Positions 29,665-39,344 of a stretch of DNA of 64,000 bases are shown piece by piece. Below the pieces are notes generated by a model that searched no databases, had not been told where the DNA came from, and worked only from the letters and a program-made list of their open reading frames with translations. Source of the DNA: Serinicoccus hydrothermalis. Lineage in GTDB: Bacteria > Actinomycetota > Actinomycetes > Actinomycetales > Dermatophilaceae. Numbering within the stretch: the first letter of the stretch is position 1; every line of letters starts with the position of its first letter. The stretch lies in assembly GCF_001685415.1 (NCBI RefSeq), contig NZ_CP014989.1:1488001-1552000 (forward strand), given 5' to 3'. The position numbers and the translations under genes were made by a program.

Positions 29665-31314
29665 CTACGCGCGGAAGCCGTCCAGCATTCCCGGGCTGGC
29701 CCGGTCGGCGAGGTCGACCGCCAGCGGCACCGGGATGTTGGGCGCGAGCAGGCGCTCGTTGCCGGCGGCGGTGGTAGCGGTGAGGTCGCCGAGCCCCAGG
29801 CGGCGCTGAAAGAAGCTCTGGTCGAGGGTCCAGCCGATGATGCCGGCCCGCTCCAGCACCTCGCGGCTGCGGATGACGGCGCCGGTCTGCACGACGACGT
29901 GCTCGTCGGTCAGCCCGTGCCCGAGGTTGCGCCAGGCGCTCTCGGCGATGAGCACGTTAAGCACGCCCACCACGAGGAGCACGGCGAGGGGCCCCCACCA
30001 CGGGAGGAGGCCGAAGATCCAGACGTCGAGGACGAAGGTCGGTATGCACGCGAGGCCGACGAGGAAGAGGGTCCCCCACTGGCGACGGACGTGGATCCGG
30101 CGCCGGGCGCGCGGTCCGTGCCCGACGAGCGGCATGGTGAGCGGGCCCTCCTCCTCCAGGATTGCGTGCCCGACCTCCTGCACCACGCGGCGCGGCGCCG
30201 GGGGCAGCAGCTTGGCGGTGCCGCCCGTGCCGACCCCGGTGGCGAGCGCGGTGAGCTCGGCACCCTTGACGAAGCGGAGCAGGAACTGCTCGGTCATGAG
30301 CACCCCGCGGATCTTGCCGCCCTCGATGGTCTGGCTCTTGGTCGTGAAGAGCCCGCGGGTCAGCCGGATCTTGCCCCCGGCCTCCCGCACCAGGCGCAGG
30401 TTCCACCAGGTGATGACGTAGGAGAGGGTCGAGACGAGCAGCCAGCTGACGACGAGGACCAGGAGGGCACCGGCCACCAGGAGCAGCACGGCCTGCGCCA
30501 CGACCCACTCCCAGGCGTCCGAGGCGACCGAGACCTCGTCGATCGGCACGTCGTCGCCGAACTGGCCGAGGACACCCAGCGCACCCGCGACGACGACGAG
30601 GCTGGAGAGGCTGAAGGGCGCATACCGCAGCCAGCCCCAGTCGATGCGGGCCAGCTCCTCCTCGGGGGCGGGAAGGCTCCGCTCCGGCTCCCCCGTCGGC
30701 GCGTCCTGCGCGGGCGGCGCCTCGGCCACCGCGTCGTCGGCGAGGTGCGAGCGGGCCAGGAGGTCGACGCGCAGCCGCGCCGCGTGCTCGCGCGGGAGCC
30801 CGTCGAGGGTGATCTGCGAGGTGTCGACGCCGGTGCCGATCTGGGCCTTGGTCAGCCCGAGCACCCGGTGCAGCAGCGAGGACTCGAGGTCGACGCTGCG
30901 GATGCGGTCCAGCGGGGCGGTGACCAGCTTGCGGTTCAGCCACCCGGACCGCAGCTGCAGCTGCTGGGGGGTGAAGCGGTAGCGGGTGAAGTGCCAGGAG
31001 AGCACCCCGAAGACGACCGCGATCACGGGGAAGGCCAGCGCGATCCAGAACCAGACACCGCCGCCGTCGCCCAGGCCGTCGCCGCGCATCAGGCTGAAGA
31101 GGACGAGGACGATCGGGATGATCATCGAGCGCAGCGTGAGCAGCGGGTGGACCAGGAGCATGCGCGGGCTGAGTCGCTGCCACCCCTCCTCGTCCCCCGC
31201 CCGGGGTGCGGCCCCGTCAGACGCGGCGGTCGGCATACCCGCGGGGGCCTGCACGTCGACCTCCCCCTGGTGCTCGACCCCCGGCTGCGCGCCAGGTGGG
31301 CGCGGCTCGCTCAC
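29665..31314 (-). CDS. PH-domain (bPH2/YdbT-like) membrane protein
   Basis: 549 residues: a disordered N-terminus of about 45 residues, paired membrane helices, a bacterial PH domain (YRFTPQQLQLRSGWLNRKLVTAPLDRIRSVD), a second membrane pair and PH copy (LRLVREAGGKIRLTRGLFTTKSQTIE), then a third (DEHVVVQTGAVIRSREVLERAGI). This repeated TM-TM-PH plan is that of YdbT. GTG 31314 overlaps the preceding stop (GTGA). In Bacillus the YdbS/YdbT pair protects against certain bacteriocins; that role is not shown here. Confidence 0.88.
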   Translation of the reverse strand: MSEPRPPGAQPGVEHQGEVDVQAPAGMPTAASDGAAPRAGDEEGWQRLSPRMLLVHPLLTLRSMIIPIVLVLFSLMRGDGLGDGGGVWFWIALAFPVIAVVFGVLSWHFTRYRFTPQQLQLRSGWLNRKLVTAPLDRIRSVDLESSLLHRVLGLTKAQIGTGVDTSQITLDGLPREHAARLRVDLLARSHLADDAVAEAPPAQDAPTGEPERSLPAPEEELARIDWGWLRYAPFSLSSLVVVAGALGVLGQFGDDVPIDEVSVASDAWEWVVAQAVLLLVAGALLVLVVSWLLVSTLSYVITWWNLRLVREAGGKIRLTRGLFTTKSQTIEGGKIRGVLMTEQFLLRFVKGAELTALATGVGTGGTAKLLPPAPRRVVQEVGHAILEEEGPLTMPLVGHGPRARRRIHVRRQWGTLFLVGLACIPTFVLDVWIFGLLPWWGPLAVLLVVGVLNVLIAESAWRNLGHGLTDEHVVVQTGAVIRSREVLERAGIIGWTLDQSFFQRRLGLGDLTATTAAGNERLLAPNIPVPLAVDLADRASPGMLDGFRA

Positions 31315-31832
31315 GTCGCGTCCCCCCTGGTCTGCCCGGTGACCCGGGCGAGGTCGGCGGTGACGCGGTCGGCAAGGTCGGTGTCGAGGCACGGGAGGGT
31401 GATCGGGCCGGCCGCCGAGGCGGTCGTCACGGTGACGTTGGCGAGCCGGAAGAGGCGCATGACCGGGCCGCGCTCGGTGTCGACCGTCTGCACCCGTGAC
31501 AGGGGCGCGATCCGCTGCTCGCGCGAGAGCCACCCGGTCTGGGAGAAGACCCGTTCGCCTGTGACCTCCCAGCGGGTGCGCCGGTAGCGGATCGCCGGCT
31601 CGAGGACGAGCTCGAGCAGGTTGTAGACCATGATGACGACGAAGAGCGGACCGAACCAGCGCGCCCACGCGTCGGGCAGGAACCAGTGGACGGTGAAGAG
31701 GATCGCCCACACGATGATGCTGCCGATGAAGTTCTGCACCACCCAGTAGCGCAGCGCGCGGGGGCTCACCTGGTATGCCGGTTCGCGCAGGGCCGGCCCT
31801 GTGTGGGCCTGCTCGGGCTGGACGACGGTCAT
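31311..31832 (-). CDS. PH-domain (bPH2/YdbS-like) membrane protein
   Basis: 173 residues: two membrane helices ([37 protein letters not shown]) followed by one PH-like domain ([38 protein letters not shown]). It is the single-copy partner of the YdbT-like gene with which it overlaps by four bases. Its start overlaps the argF stop, so the pair is transcribed with argF. Confidence 0.88.
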   Translation of the reverse strand: MTVVQPEQAHTGPALREPAYQVSPRALRYWVVQNFIGSIIVWAILFTVHWFLPDAWARWFGPLFVVIMVYNLLELVLEPAIRYRRTRWEVTGERVFSQTGWLSREQRIAPLSRVQTVDTERGPVMRLFRLANVTVTTASAAGPITLPCLDTDLADRVTADLARVTGQTRGDAT

Positions 31833-32845
31833 GCGAGCGTCGCCACGAGGAGGGCCTTGATCGTGTGCAGCCGGTTCTCGGCCTGGTCGAAGACGATGCT
31901 GGCGGACGACTCGAAGACCTCGTCGGTGACCTCGAGGCCGTTCTTGAGGTCCGGGTTGGTGGCCATCAGCTGCTGCCCCACTTCGGTGTCGGTGTCGTGG
32001 AAGGCCGGCAGGCAGTGCATGAAGCGCGCCGCCGGGTTGTCCGTGGCCGCCATGATCTCGGCGTTGACCTGGTAGGGCATCAGGTGCTCGATGCGCTCCG
32101 CCCAGGCGCTGGCCGGCTCCCCCATGGAGACCCAGACGTCGGTGTGCACGAAGTCGACCCCCGCCACCGCCTCCAGCGGGTCCTCGGTGATCGTGAGCCG
32201 CGCGCCCGTCTCCGCAGCGATGTCCTGGCAGAGGGTCACGACGGACGGCGCGGGCTGGAGGGCCGACGGGGCGCCGATGCGCACGTCCATGCCGAGCTTC
32301 GCGCCGAGCAGCAGCAGCGAGTGGCCGGTGTTGTTGCGGGCGTCACCGAGGTAGGCGTACGAGATCGAGCCCCAGTCGGTCTCGCCGCCGCCGTCGGTGT
32401 GCTCGGCCATCGTGAGGGCGTCGGCCAGCATCTGGGTCGGGTGCCACTCGTCGGTGAGGCCGTTGTAGACCGGCACCCCGGCATACCGGACGAGCTGCTC
32501 GACCGTCGACTGCGCGGCGCCGCGGTACTGGATCGCGTCATACATGCGGCCGAGCACGCGGGCGGTGTCCTTGATCGACTCCTTGTGCCCGATCTGGGTG
32601 CTCTTCGGGTCGAGGAAGGTGCTGTATGCGCCCTGGTCAGCGGCGGCGACCTCGAAGGCGCTGCGCGTGCGGGTCGAGGTCTTCTCGAAGATCAGCGCGA
32701 TCGACCTGCCCACGAGGCGGCGCTCCTCGGTGCCGGCCCGCTTGGCGGCCTTGAGCTCGGCGGCGAGGTCGAGCAGCGCCCGAATCTCCTCGGGCGTCTC
32801 CTCCACCAGGGACAGCAGGCTGCGGCCCCGCAGGTCCACGGTCAT
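31829..32845 (-). CDS. argF: ornithine carbamoyltransferase
   Basis: 338 residues; forms citrulline from ornithine and carbamoyl phosphate. The carbamoyl-phosphate motif EKTSTRTR is at 54-61, with [21 protein letters not shown] and the ornithine motif HCLPAFHD. The HCLPAFHD form and length resemble ArgI/ArcB types more than the usual actinobacterial anabolic enzyme (HCLPAHRG), so a catabolic role is possible, but no arcA or arcC is adjacent. The start has an AAGGAGCG ribosome site and a TACGCT -10 box (rc of 32903-32908) about 60 bases upstream. Confidence 0.93.
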   Translation of the reverse strand: MTVDLRGRSLLSLVEETPEEIRALLDLAAELKAAKRAGTEERRLVGRSIALIFEKTSTRTRSAFEVAAADQGAYSTFLDPKSTQIGHKESIKDTARVLGRMYDAIQYRGAAQSTVEQLVRYAGVPVYNGLTDEWHPTQMLADALTMAEHTDGGGETDWGSISYAYLGDARNNTGHSLLLLGAKLGMDVRIGAPSALQPAPSVVTLCQDIAAETGARLTITEDPLEAVAGVDFVHTDVWVSMGEPASAWAERIEHLMPYQVNAEIMAATDNPAARFMHCLPAFHDTDTEVGQQLMATNPDLKNGLEVTDEVFESSASIVFDQAENRLHTIKALLVATLA

Positions 32846-32972
32846 CGTCGCGCTCCTTGCTCGGGTCTGGGCGACCGGCTCTCACCCACCGGCCGTCGGG
32901 GCCAGCGTAGTCGTCGGGGTCGGTGGCCTGTCGCCACGGGCGTTCGAGACGATGACTCGCTGGGTGGCCGCC

Positions 32973-35240
32973 TCAGAACGGTGGTGGCTCGTCCTGGATG
33001 TCCGCCGGGCGACGCCGTGTGCGCCCACCCTCGTGCTTGTCGGTGATGGGGTCGGTCCAGTGGTCGGCGCGCAGGACCTGCTCGCGCGGGTGGTCCAGGA
33101 GCTGGTCCGGGGTGGGGGTGGCGGGGTGGGGTCCGGTGATCTTGCGGCCGTCGCGGGTGCGGGTGTGGCGGACCCACATGATCCGATGCCCGTCGTCCAG
33201 GAGGTGGGCGTCGGAGTCGGGGTCGTCGTCAGGGGACTCCAGCCGGGCACGGCGGGGCCGGCGCGCGAGGGCGGCGTAGACGAGCAGAGAGGCCAGGTGC
33301 CGCCGCGCTTCGGGCGTGAGGTCGGTATCACCCTGGGTATCGATGTGCTCGGGTGCCGCAGAGTCCGCAGAGGGCTGCGGTTTTCGATCAGGACCACCCG
33401 GCGGGGCGAGATATTGCCGGTAGTCGTGGGGGCGGGTGGTGTAGTGGCGCCCGAACAGGGAGGTCCAGGTCACGTTCCTGGTCGCGTCGATCTGGGCGGT
33501 CCAGAACTTGTGGGTCTTCAGGGCGTGGAAGACGGTGTCGAGGCCTTGCAGGTTGGTCTCGGAGGTCGGCCCACCGAGGAGGTATTCGTGGACGTGGTCC
33601 AGCTGGCCGTCGCGCACCGGCAGGGTGCCGTCGGGGGCCCGGGAGAGCAGGTCGGCCGCGGTCACCTGGGCGCGCATCGCGGCGTCGGGCTGGTAGCGGG
33701 ACACGGTCCGTTCGACGCACCTGCCGTCGGCGGGATCGGTGAGCAGGCGGTGCAGCGTGGTGCCCGGCCAGGCCAGCAGGTCACCGATGGCCCCGGGGGT
33801 CAGGAAGTGCGGGCACCTGCCCGCCACCCGCCCCACCCCTGGATGTGCCGGTGCCCTCGGCCTCAGCGTCGCCCGGTCCTCGATGGGCGCATCGGGATCG
33901 GCCGAGGTCGGCAGGTGCGGCACCGACGTCCCGGATCCCGGTGGCGCCCCGTGGACCGAGGGGCCTGACCTCCGCGCCGTGTCCACCCCTGCCGGCGCGA
34001 GAGCGTCGAGCGGCACGACGACCTGCAGGTCGCAGGTCGGGGCACCGGCCAGGACCTGCGCCAGCGACGCGATCTCCTCCGGGGTGACCAGCCCGGCCAG
34101 GGCTTCCTCCAGACCACTCGTACCGGGTCCGCTCGTCCTCGGGTCGCCCGTTCCCTGACCGCCCTGGGCAGTGCCGACATCGGCACCCTGACCGCGGCAG
34201 CCCGGGCAGTCCTGCCCTGTCCGACCGTGTCGGTCCTGCTCTTCTTGGCCTCCCTGGCCGGGGGTGGGCAGGGGCAGGGTGCCGTGCAGGAGCAGCGCGC
34301 GGGCGATGTCGGAGCGCAGCTGGGACTCGGTGCGTTCGTCCCCGGCGGCGCGGGCCCTCTTGGCCAGGACGTGCAACCGGTCCGTGCAGGCTGCGGTCCC
34401 GACCGCGTCACCGGTGATGACCAGCCGCCCGGTGCCGTCGTCGTCGACGACCCCGTAGGCGGTGCGCTCCCGGTGCCGCCGCGCCCTCGCGGCAGTCTCC
34501 GCCTCCGGGTCGACCGCGCGAGCCCGGGCCACCTCCCGCGCCAACGCCTGCACGAACTGCTTGGCACCCCACGGGGCCTGGGTCGGCTCACCCTCGGGGT
34601 CCAACCGTTCCATCGCGACCGGTGCGCCGGCCGTGGTCTCATCGCCCGCGGCCCGAGCCCGGTCCACGGTCTGCCGGGTCGCGAACAACGCGTGCGCCAC
34701 GTTGCCGGCGTCCTCGTGCGGCAGCAGGCCGGCCTGCCGCCAGAAGTGCTCGACCTGATCCCACGTCGCCACCCCCGCGGCCAGGGCGTCCCGCACCGGC
34801 ACCGCGGTCGAGGCCGGCGCCAGGGCCACCGCGACCAGCTGCCGGGCCGCTCCCCGGCCCAGGCCCGTCAACGTGCTGATCTCCACCGCGGTCACCGACT
34901 TCGCCCGGGCCCGCCACCGCTCCCTCGCGGTGCGCGACAGCTCACCCGGGTCGCTCACGCCCTGCCGCTCCAGCAGCTGCTCACCGGCTCTCGCCGCCAG
35001 CTGCCCGGCCCCGTGCACCCGCGCCCCCTCCAGCCGGCGCACCAGCAGGTGCGCCGCCTCCAACCCCTCCAGGCAGTCCTGCGGCGACAAGCCCCTCTGC
35101 CCGCACAACAACGGCTCCACCAGCTCGAGCAGCTCACCCGCGCCCAGCTCTGACAGCGCACCAGACCCCGACGCATCCTTGCCATCACCGGCGTCCTCCG
35201 GCACCGGTGTACCGCCGTCCTGTCCCGCCGTCGCGGTCAT
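32973..35240 (-). CDS. DUF222 (13E12-type) protein with a degenerate HNH-like C-terminus
   Basis: 755 residues. The N-terminal two-thirds matches the DUF222/13E12 repeat family of actinobacteria (helical; GLGRGAARQLVAVALAP, then VATWDQVEHFWRQAGLL). Near the C-terminus LDHVHEYLLGGPTSETNLQGLD aligns with the HNH core (LDHV...GGPTxxxNL), but the zinc cysteines and the final His of a normal HNH nuclease are missing; VFHALKTHKFW follows instead. A charged, Pro/Asp-rich tail ends the protein. ATG 35240 follows a GAGGGG run. Nuclease activity is doubtful; DUF222 genes are often DNA-damage-induced. Confidence 0.85.
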   Translation of the reverse strand: MTATAGQDGGTPVPEDAGDGKDASGSGALSELGAGELLELVEPLLCGQRGLSPQDCLEGLEAAHLLVRRLEGARVHGAGQLAARAGEQLLERQGVSDPGELSRTARERWRARAKSVTAVEISTLTGLGRGAARQLVAVALAPASTAVPVRDALAAGVATWDQVEHFWRQAGLLPHEDAGNVAHALFATRQTVDRARAAGDETTAGAPVAMERLDPEGEPTQAPWGAKQFVQALAREVARARAVDPEAETAARARRHRERTAYGVVDDDGTGRLVITGDAVGTAACTDRLHVLAKRARAAGDERTESQLRSDIARALLLHGTLPLPTPGQGGQEEQDRHGRTGQDCPGCRGQGADVGTAQGGQGTGDPRTSGPGTSGLEEALAGLVTPEEIASLAQVLAGAPTCDLQVVVPLDALAPAGVDTARRSGPSVHGAPPGSGTSVPHLPTSADPDAPIEDRATLRPRAPAHPGVGRVAGRCPHFLTPGAIGDLLAWPGTTLHRLLTDPADGRCVERTVSRYQPDAAMRAQVTAADLLSRAPDGTLPVRDGQLDHVHEYLLGGPTSETNLQGLDTVFHALKTHKFWTAQIDATRNVTWTSLFGRHYTTRPHDYRQYLAPPGGPDRKPQPSADSAAPEHIDTQGDTDLTPEARRHLASLLVYAALARRPRRARLESPDDDPDSDAHLLDDGHRIMWVRHTRTRDGRKITGPHPATPTPDQLLDHPREQVLRADHWTDPITDKHEGGRTRRRPADIQDEPPPF

Positions 35241-35280
35241 GCCCCTCACCCCCCGGTGATGTCGAACCGATACCCCATGT

Positions 35281-35296
35281 TAGCACACATGTTCGA
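35281..35296 (-). promoter_or_regulatory. possible LexA (SOS) box upstream of the DUF222 gene
   Basis: Read on the minus strand the site is TCGAAC-ATGT-GTGCTA: one perfect half of the actinobacterial SOS box TCGAAC-N4-GTTCGA and 4 of 6 in the other. It also forms part of a 12-bp palindrome ATGTTCGAACAT (35288-35299). It lies about 41 bp before the ATG, a usual operator position. Several mycobacterial 13E12 genes are in the LexA regulon, which fits. Confidence 0.45.
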
Positions 35297-35381
35297 ACAT
35301 CGCCAGGCCTGTGGACGGACGATCTGAGCACGGCACCCGGCCCGCTGCGGCGCTGCTGAAGCGGGCATACCCGGACAGAGA

Positions 35382-35412
35382 AAGAGCCCGCCGAGTGACT
35401 CGGCGGGCTCTT
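35382..35412 (-). terminator. terminator of the tRNA-Ala gene
   Basis: A perfect 14-bp stem (AAGAGCCCGCCGAG and its complement) closes a three-base loop. On the minus strand it lies 19 bases after the tRNA 3' end and is followed by TTCTCT, a modest T-rich tail. Confidence 0.85.
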
Positions 35413-35431
35413 CGTGGACCAGGTCCGGTGG

Positions 35432-35504
35432 TGGAGCTGAGGGGAATCGAACCCCTGACCTTCTCATTGCGAACGAGACGCGCTACCAACTGCGCCACAG
35501 CCCC
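35432..35504 (-). tRNA. tRNA-Ala (anticodon CGC)
   Basis: 73-nt cloverleaf: acceptor GGGGCTG/CAGCTCC (one mispair position), D arm GCGC, anticodon stem TCTCG/TGAGA around the loop TTCGCAA with anticodon CGC (reads GCG), and T arm AGGGG/CCCCT around TTCGATT. No CCA is encoded. Followed by a strong terminator. Confidence 0.92.
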
Positions 35505-35566
35505 GTGTGCGTCTCCAGACTATACAGACCGGGGGGTCGCCGACCCAAACCGCGCAGCGTCTCCGG

Positions 35567-36784
35567 TCAGCCGACCCGGTGGATCTGCGGGAGGTCCTCG
35601 AACTCCTCGTCCAGCGCCATCTCGTGGCCATCCGCGGGCAGCTGGCCTGAGTCGGTCGACGGCTGCGCCGGGCCTCGGTATGCCTTCGCCTTGAGCGTGT
35701 AGGTGGGCGGCGGGACGGGCGCGGGGGTCCAGGAGCCGGGTGCGGCGCTCGCCTCCGTCTCGTCGGCGACGGTGGCGGACGCGGCCCCCACGGTCGACCG
35801 GGCGACCAGGTCGGCCTCCACCTCGTCGATGTCGAACAGCGAGGGGCGGGTCGGCTGGAGGTCGGCCGCGCGGCGCGCAGCAGTGGATCGCGCCGGTCCG
35901 GCCGATCGCGTGGAGCCGGAGGAGGTGGTGGCGGCCGCGGCACGGGCCTGAGCCGCCAACGGGGAGGCGTCGGCCTCGGCGGTGACCGCGACCTCGGCCT
36001 CGGCCACGCCCGCGGGGTCCGCCACGTCCGGTCGGGTGCGCGCCGGCTGGGTGGACGCGGCGCGGTCGGACCGCACCGCGGCCCCCGCGCCCCGGGAAGC
36101 CTGCCGCGCCGACGAGGGACGCGACGACGACCGGCGCGACGAGGTCGAGGCGCGTGCTGACGTCGAGGCTCGTGCTGACGTCGTGGCCTGAGCACGGCGC
36201 GCGCGCTGCGCGGCCGCGGAGCGGCGCACGAGCAGCAGCGTCGCCGCGAGCACACCGACCCCGACGAAGCTCCACCACCAGTCGAGCACCGGGCTGACCC
36301 CGAGCGCGACCAGCGCGACCATGACCACCGAGGCGAGGATCAGGGCACCCGCGCGCAGCTGCGCGGTGCGGCGGGCGTGCCGCACGGCCGGGGTCGGGCC
36401 GACGGCGGTGGCACCACCGGTGCGGCGGGGCGCCGGCGCGCCCGACGCGGCGGCCGCAGGACGGGCAGCAGCAGGGCGCGCAGGTGCAGCGGCTGCAGGA
36501 CGCGCCGTCGAGGGAGCAGAGGCAGGAGCACTGCCGCCGCGCTTGACGACCACGTCCGGGCGGGCGGGCCGCAGCGGCGAGACGGAGTATGCCGCCGGGG
36601 ACTGCTCGGCGATGTCGGGTCGGGGGAGCGCGCGGCGCCGCTCGAGGACGCGCATGGCCTCGGAGAAGCGGTCGACCGAGCGGGCGGTGGCGACGTGCTC
36701 ACGGCGGCGGACCCAGTGCTGCACGAGATAGACAGCCCAGACCGCCACGATGACGACGAAGATGAGGCTGCTGACCGGGGGCAC
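35567..36784 (-). CDS. sepX: GlpR/SepX-family divisome membrane protein
   Basis: 405 residues: an N-terminal membrane helix (SSLIFVVIVAVWAVYLVQHWV), a cytosolic linker with VDRFSEAMRVLERR, a pair of membrane helices mid-protein (ALILASVVMVALVALGV; FVGVGVLAATLLLV) and a long Ala/Ser/Arg-rich disordered tail ending LPQIHRVG. This layout and the location next to rimJ-moaC-moeA match SepX of Streptomyces and GlpR of Corynebacterium, which interact with the division/DivIVA machinery. GTG 36784 is preferred because TACCGT (rc of 36792-36797) lies seven bases upstream. Confidence 0.75.
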   Translation of the reverse strand: MPPVSSLIFVVIVAVWAVYLVQHWVRRREHVATARSVDRFSEAMRVLERRRALPRPDIAEQSPAAYSVSPLRPARPDVVVKRGGSAPASAPSTARPAAAAPARPAAARPAAAASGAPAPRRTGGATAVGPTPAVRHARRTAQLRAGALILASVVMVALVALGVSPVLDWWWSFVGVGVLAATLLLVRRSAAAQRARRAQATTSARASTSARASTSSRRSSSRPSSARQASRGAGAAVRSDRAASTQPARTRPDVADPAGVAEAEVAVTAEADASPLAAQARAAAATTSSGSTRSAGPARSTAARRAADLQPTRPSLFDIDEVEADLVARSTVGAASATVADETEASAAPGSWTPAPVPPPTYTLKAKAYRGPAQPSTDSGQLPADGHEMALDEEFEDLPQIHRVG

Positions 36785-36875
36785 GGACCTCACGGTAGGT
36801 GCCCCCGCGCCAGGAGCCGGTGAGGCCTGCGGAGTGTCGCGGGAGTTTCTCCTGTGACTACGGTGAGAGGGCCGT

Positions 36876-37502
36876 TCAGCCGGCCCGTCCGTGCAGCAGC
36901 GGCACCAGCCCGCCCTGGGCATACCCGCCCCGCCGCAGGTCCTCGACGACTATCGCGAAGAGCCGGTGGTCGGCCCACTGCCCGTCCACGTGCATGAGCC
37001 CGCGCTGCGTCCCCTCCTCGGGGAGCCGCAGGCGGGCGGCCACGGCGAGGGAGGCGGTGTTCTCCGGCCGGATCGCGACCTCGACCCGGTGCAGGCCCGC
37101 CTCGAGCAGGACGTGGTCGACCAGCGCCGCCAGCGCCCACGTCGCCACCCCGCGGCCGGTCGCTTCCTGGTCCAGCCAGTAGCCCGCCCAGCCGGAGCGC
37201 CGCGCGCCCCAGAGCACGTCGAAGAGCTGGATCTGGCCGACGATCTCGCCGTCCACGTCGATGACGAAGGGCAGGATCAGCCCGTCCTTGGCACCCCGGT
37301 CCAGCACCCGACGCAGCTGCGGGAAGGGCAGGGTCCTCGACGCCTCCCCCGGCGCGGTCGACTCCCACGGCCGCAGCCAGTCCTCGTTGCGCCGGCGCAG
37401 CGCCTCCCAGGCGGCGCGGTCGGCCCGCTCCAACGGGCGCAGCGACAGACGCCTGCCGTCGGGCAGCTCGTGCCGCACCGCGACCGGCCAGCGCCAGCTC
37501 AC
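36876..37502 (-). CDS. rimJ: GNAT acetyltransferase, RimJ/RimL type
   Basis: 208 residues. The acetyl-CoA motif is read in YWLDQEATGRGVATWALAALVDHVL, and IRPENTASLAVAARLRLPEEGTQRG is the characteristic RimJ/L C-terminal segment. Probably acetylates an N-terminus of a ribosomal or other protein; the substrate cannot be told. Starts with GTG. It belongs to the conserved sepX-rimJ-moaC-moeA block and lies 50 bp after moaC. Confidence 0.88.
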   Translation of the reverse strand: MSWRWPVAVRHELPDGRRLSLRPLERADRAAWEALRRRNEDWLRPWESTAPGEASRTLPFPQLRRVLDRGAKDGLILPFVIDVDGEIVGQIQLFDVLWGARRSGWAGYWLDQEATGRGVATWALAALVDHVLLEAGLHRVEVAIRPENTASLAVAARLRLPEEGTQRGLMHVDGQWADHRLFAIVVEDLRRGGYAQGGLVPLLHGRAG

Positions 37503-37553
37503 GCGTCGCTCACCCGTTGATCACCGAACGCTCACCGGTGACCCACCGGACGC

Positions 37554-38036
37554 TCATTCCGGCCGGACCCAGTCCCCGGACCGGCCGCCGGACTTCGCGA
37601 CGACCCGGATCCCGCCGATCACCGCGAACCGGTCGACCGCCTTGATCATGTCCACCAGGGCCAGCCCGGCGACGCTGACGCAGGTGAGCGCCTCCATCTC
37701 GATCCCGGTGCGGTCGGCGGTGCGCACGGTCGCGGTGATCTCGACACCCCCGTCGTCGACCTCGAGGTCCACCTCCACCCCGTGGATGGCGACGGGATGG
37801 CACAGCGGCACCAGGTCCGGCGTGCGCTTGGCCGCCTGGATGCCGGCGATCCGCGCCACCCCGAGCGCGTCCCCCTTGGGCACCGTGCCGTCGCGCAGCG
37901 CGGCGACAGCCTCCCCGGACAGGTCGACCCGGCCCCGCGCGGTGGCGCTGCGGGCGGTGACGTCCTTGGCGCTGACGTCGACCATGTATGCCGACCCGTC
38001 CGCCCGCAGGTGGGTGAGCCGGGGCGCCTCGCCCAT
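37554..38036 (-). CDS. moaC: cyclic pyranopterin monophosphate synthase
   Basis: 160 residues; converts the MoaA product into cyclic pyranopterin monophosphate in molybdenum cofactor synthesis. Motifs: MVDVSAKDVTARSATARG, GDALGVARIAGIQAAKRTPDLVPLCHP (active-site Lys and His) and GIEMEALTCVSVAGLALVDMIKAVD. The ATG overlaps the moeA stop (TGATG). No moaA is in the window, so the pathway is completed elsewhere. Confidence 0.97.
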   Translation of the reverse strand: MGEAPRLTHLRADGSAYMVDVSAKDVTARSATARGRVDLSGEAVAALRDGTVPKGDALGVARIAGIQAAKRTPDLVPLCHPVAIHGVEVDLEVDDGGVEITATVRTADRTGIEMEALTCVSVAGLALVDMIKAVDRFAVIGGIRVVAKSGGRSGDWVRPE

Positions 38037-39307
38037 CAGCCCTCCTCGTCGTGGTCGTCGTCCTCGGCATGCAGCCGGGCGTCGATCTCCGAGCGCGGAC
38101 GCAGCAGCAGCAGGTCGACCTCGGACCCGGCCGTCACCTCGGCCGCCTTCGGGTCCGAGACCGCCAGCGCGTCGGCCACCGCCAGCGGCCCCACGAGGTG
38201 CGAGCCGGCCCCGCCCGCGGGCGAGACGGCATACTTCCCGGTCGGGTCGCGGTCGATCCGCACCCGGGTGTAGGTCTGCCGCTCCGGCGAGCTGCGCCAG
38301 CCCTCCGTGGCGAACCCGGTCGCCAGCCGGCCGCCCTCGCTGCGTCCCGCGCGCCGCTGCAGCGCCGGACGCACGAAGACCTCGAAGCTCACCAGGGTGC
38401 TCACCGGGTTGCCCGGCAGGGTGAAGACCGGCACGTCGCGCCGGCCCAGCACCCCAAAGCCCTGCGGCTTGCCCGGCTGCATCGCGACCTCGACGAACTC
38501 CATCGATCCCTGGCCGCTCAGCACCTTCTTCACGAGGTCGAACTCGCCCTTGCTCACGCCCCCGGTGGTGATGACGAGGTCGGCGTGGTCCAGCAGGCGG
38601 TGCAGCTGCTTCTTGATGGCGCCCTCGTCGTCCGGCAGGTGGCCCACGTGCACGACGTAGGCACCCGCCTCACGCACCAGCGCCTCCAGCATGGGTCCGT
38701 TGGAGTCGATGATCTGCCCCGGGCCCACGGGCTCACCCGCGGGCACCAGCTCGTCGCCGGTCGACAGGATCGCGACCCGCACCGGCCCGACGACCTCGAT
38801 CTCGCTCACCCCGGAGGACAGCAGCGCGGCGATCTCCCCCGGCCCGATCCGGCTGCCGGCCGGCAGGACCAGGTCGCCGGCCTTCACGTCCTCTCCCGCC
38901 CGCCGGATGTGGGCACCCTCGTCGGGGTGCACGCGCAGCTGCGGCTCGTGCGGGTGCCCGTCGGTGTCCTCCACCTTGACGACGGCGTCGGCCCCCTCGG
39001 GCATGGGCGCACCGGTCATGATCCGCCACACCTGCCCGGGGGCGAGCGCGTGCCGCTCCTGGTCGCCCGCGGCGACGTCGCCGGCGACGGGCAGCACGAC
39101 CGGGTTCTCGCTGCTGGCACCCTCGAGGTCGGCCCGGCGCACGGCATACCCGTCCATCGAGGAGTTGTCGAAGCGCGGCAGGTCGACGCTGCTGTGCACG
39201 TCGGTCGTGGTCACGAGGCTCTGCGCACGCCGGACCGGGAGGGTGACGGTGGCCACCGGCTCGACCTGAGCCAGCACCCAGTCCAGGTGCTCGTCGACGG
39301 AGATCAT
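38036..39307 (-). CDS. moeA: molybdopterin molybdenumtransferase
   Basis: 423 residues; inserts molybdate into adenylated molybdopterin. Visible: FDNSSMDGYAVR, IMTGAPMPEGADAVVKVED, the MoCF domain ILSTGDELVPAGEPVGPGQIIDSNG, TTGGVSKGEFDLVKKVL, MQPGKPQGFG and LPGNPVSTLVSFEVFV. The C-terminus is acidic (DDDHDEEG). ATG 39307 is leaderless: TAGGGT (rc of 39314-39319) lies six bases upstream. In related genomes galU sits next to this gene; here it is missing. Confidence 0.97.
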   Translation of the reverse strand: MISVDEHLDWVLAQVEPVATVTLPVRRAQSLVTTTDVHSSVDLPRFDNSSMDGYAVRRADLEGASSENPVVLPVAGDVAAGDQERHALAPGQVWRIMTGAPMPEGADAVVKVEDTDGHPHEPQLRVHPDEGAHIRRAGEDVKAGDLVLPAGSRIGPGEIAALLSSGVSEIEVVGPVRVAILSTGDELVPAGEPVGPGQIIDSNGPMLEALVREAGAYVVHVGHLPDDEGAIKKQLHRLLDHADLVITTGGVSKGEFDLVKKVLSGQGSMEFVEVAMQPGKPQGFGVLGRRDVPVFTLPGNPVSTLVSFEVFVRPALQRRAGRSEGGRLATGFATEGWRSSPERQTYTRVRIDRDPTGKYAVSPAGGAGSHLVGPLAVADALAVSDPKAAEVTAGSEVDLLLLRPRSEIDARLHAEDDDHDEEG

Positions 39308-39344
39308 GGCCCCACCCTAGGAGCATCGGCCACAATCGGGCCGC

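Noticed and set aside
32973-35240. Active HNH homing or restriction endonuclease
   Set aside because: The zinc and final His residues are not visible, so activity is not claimed.
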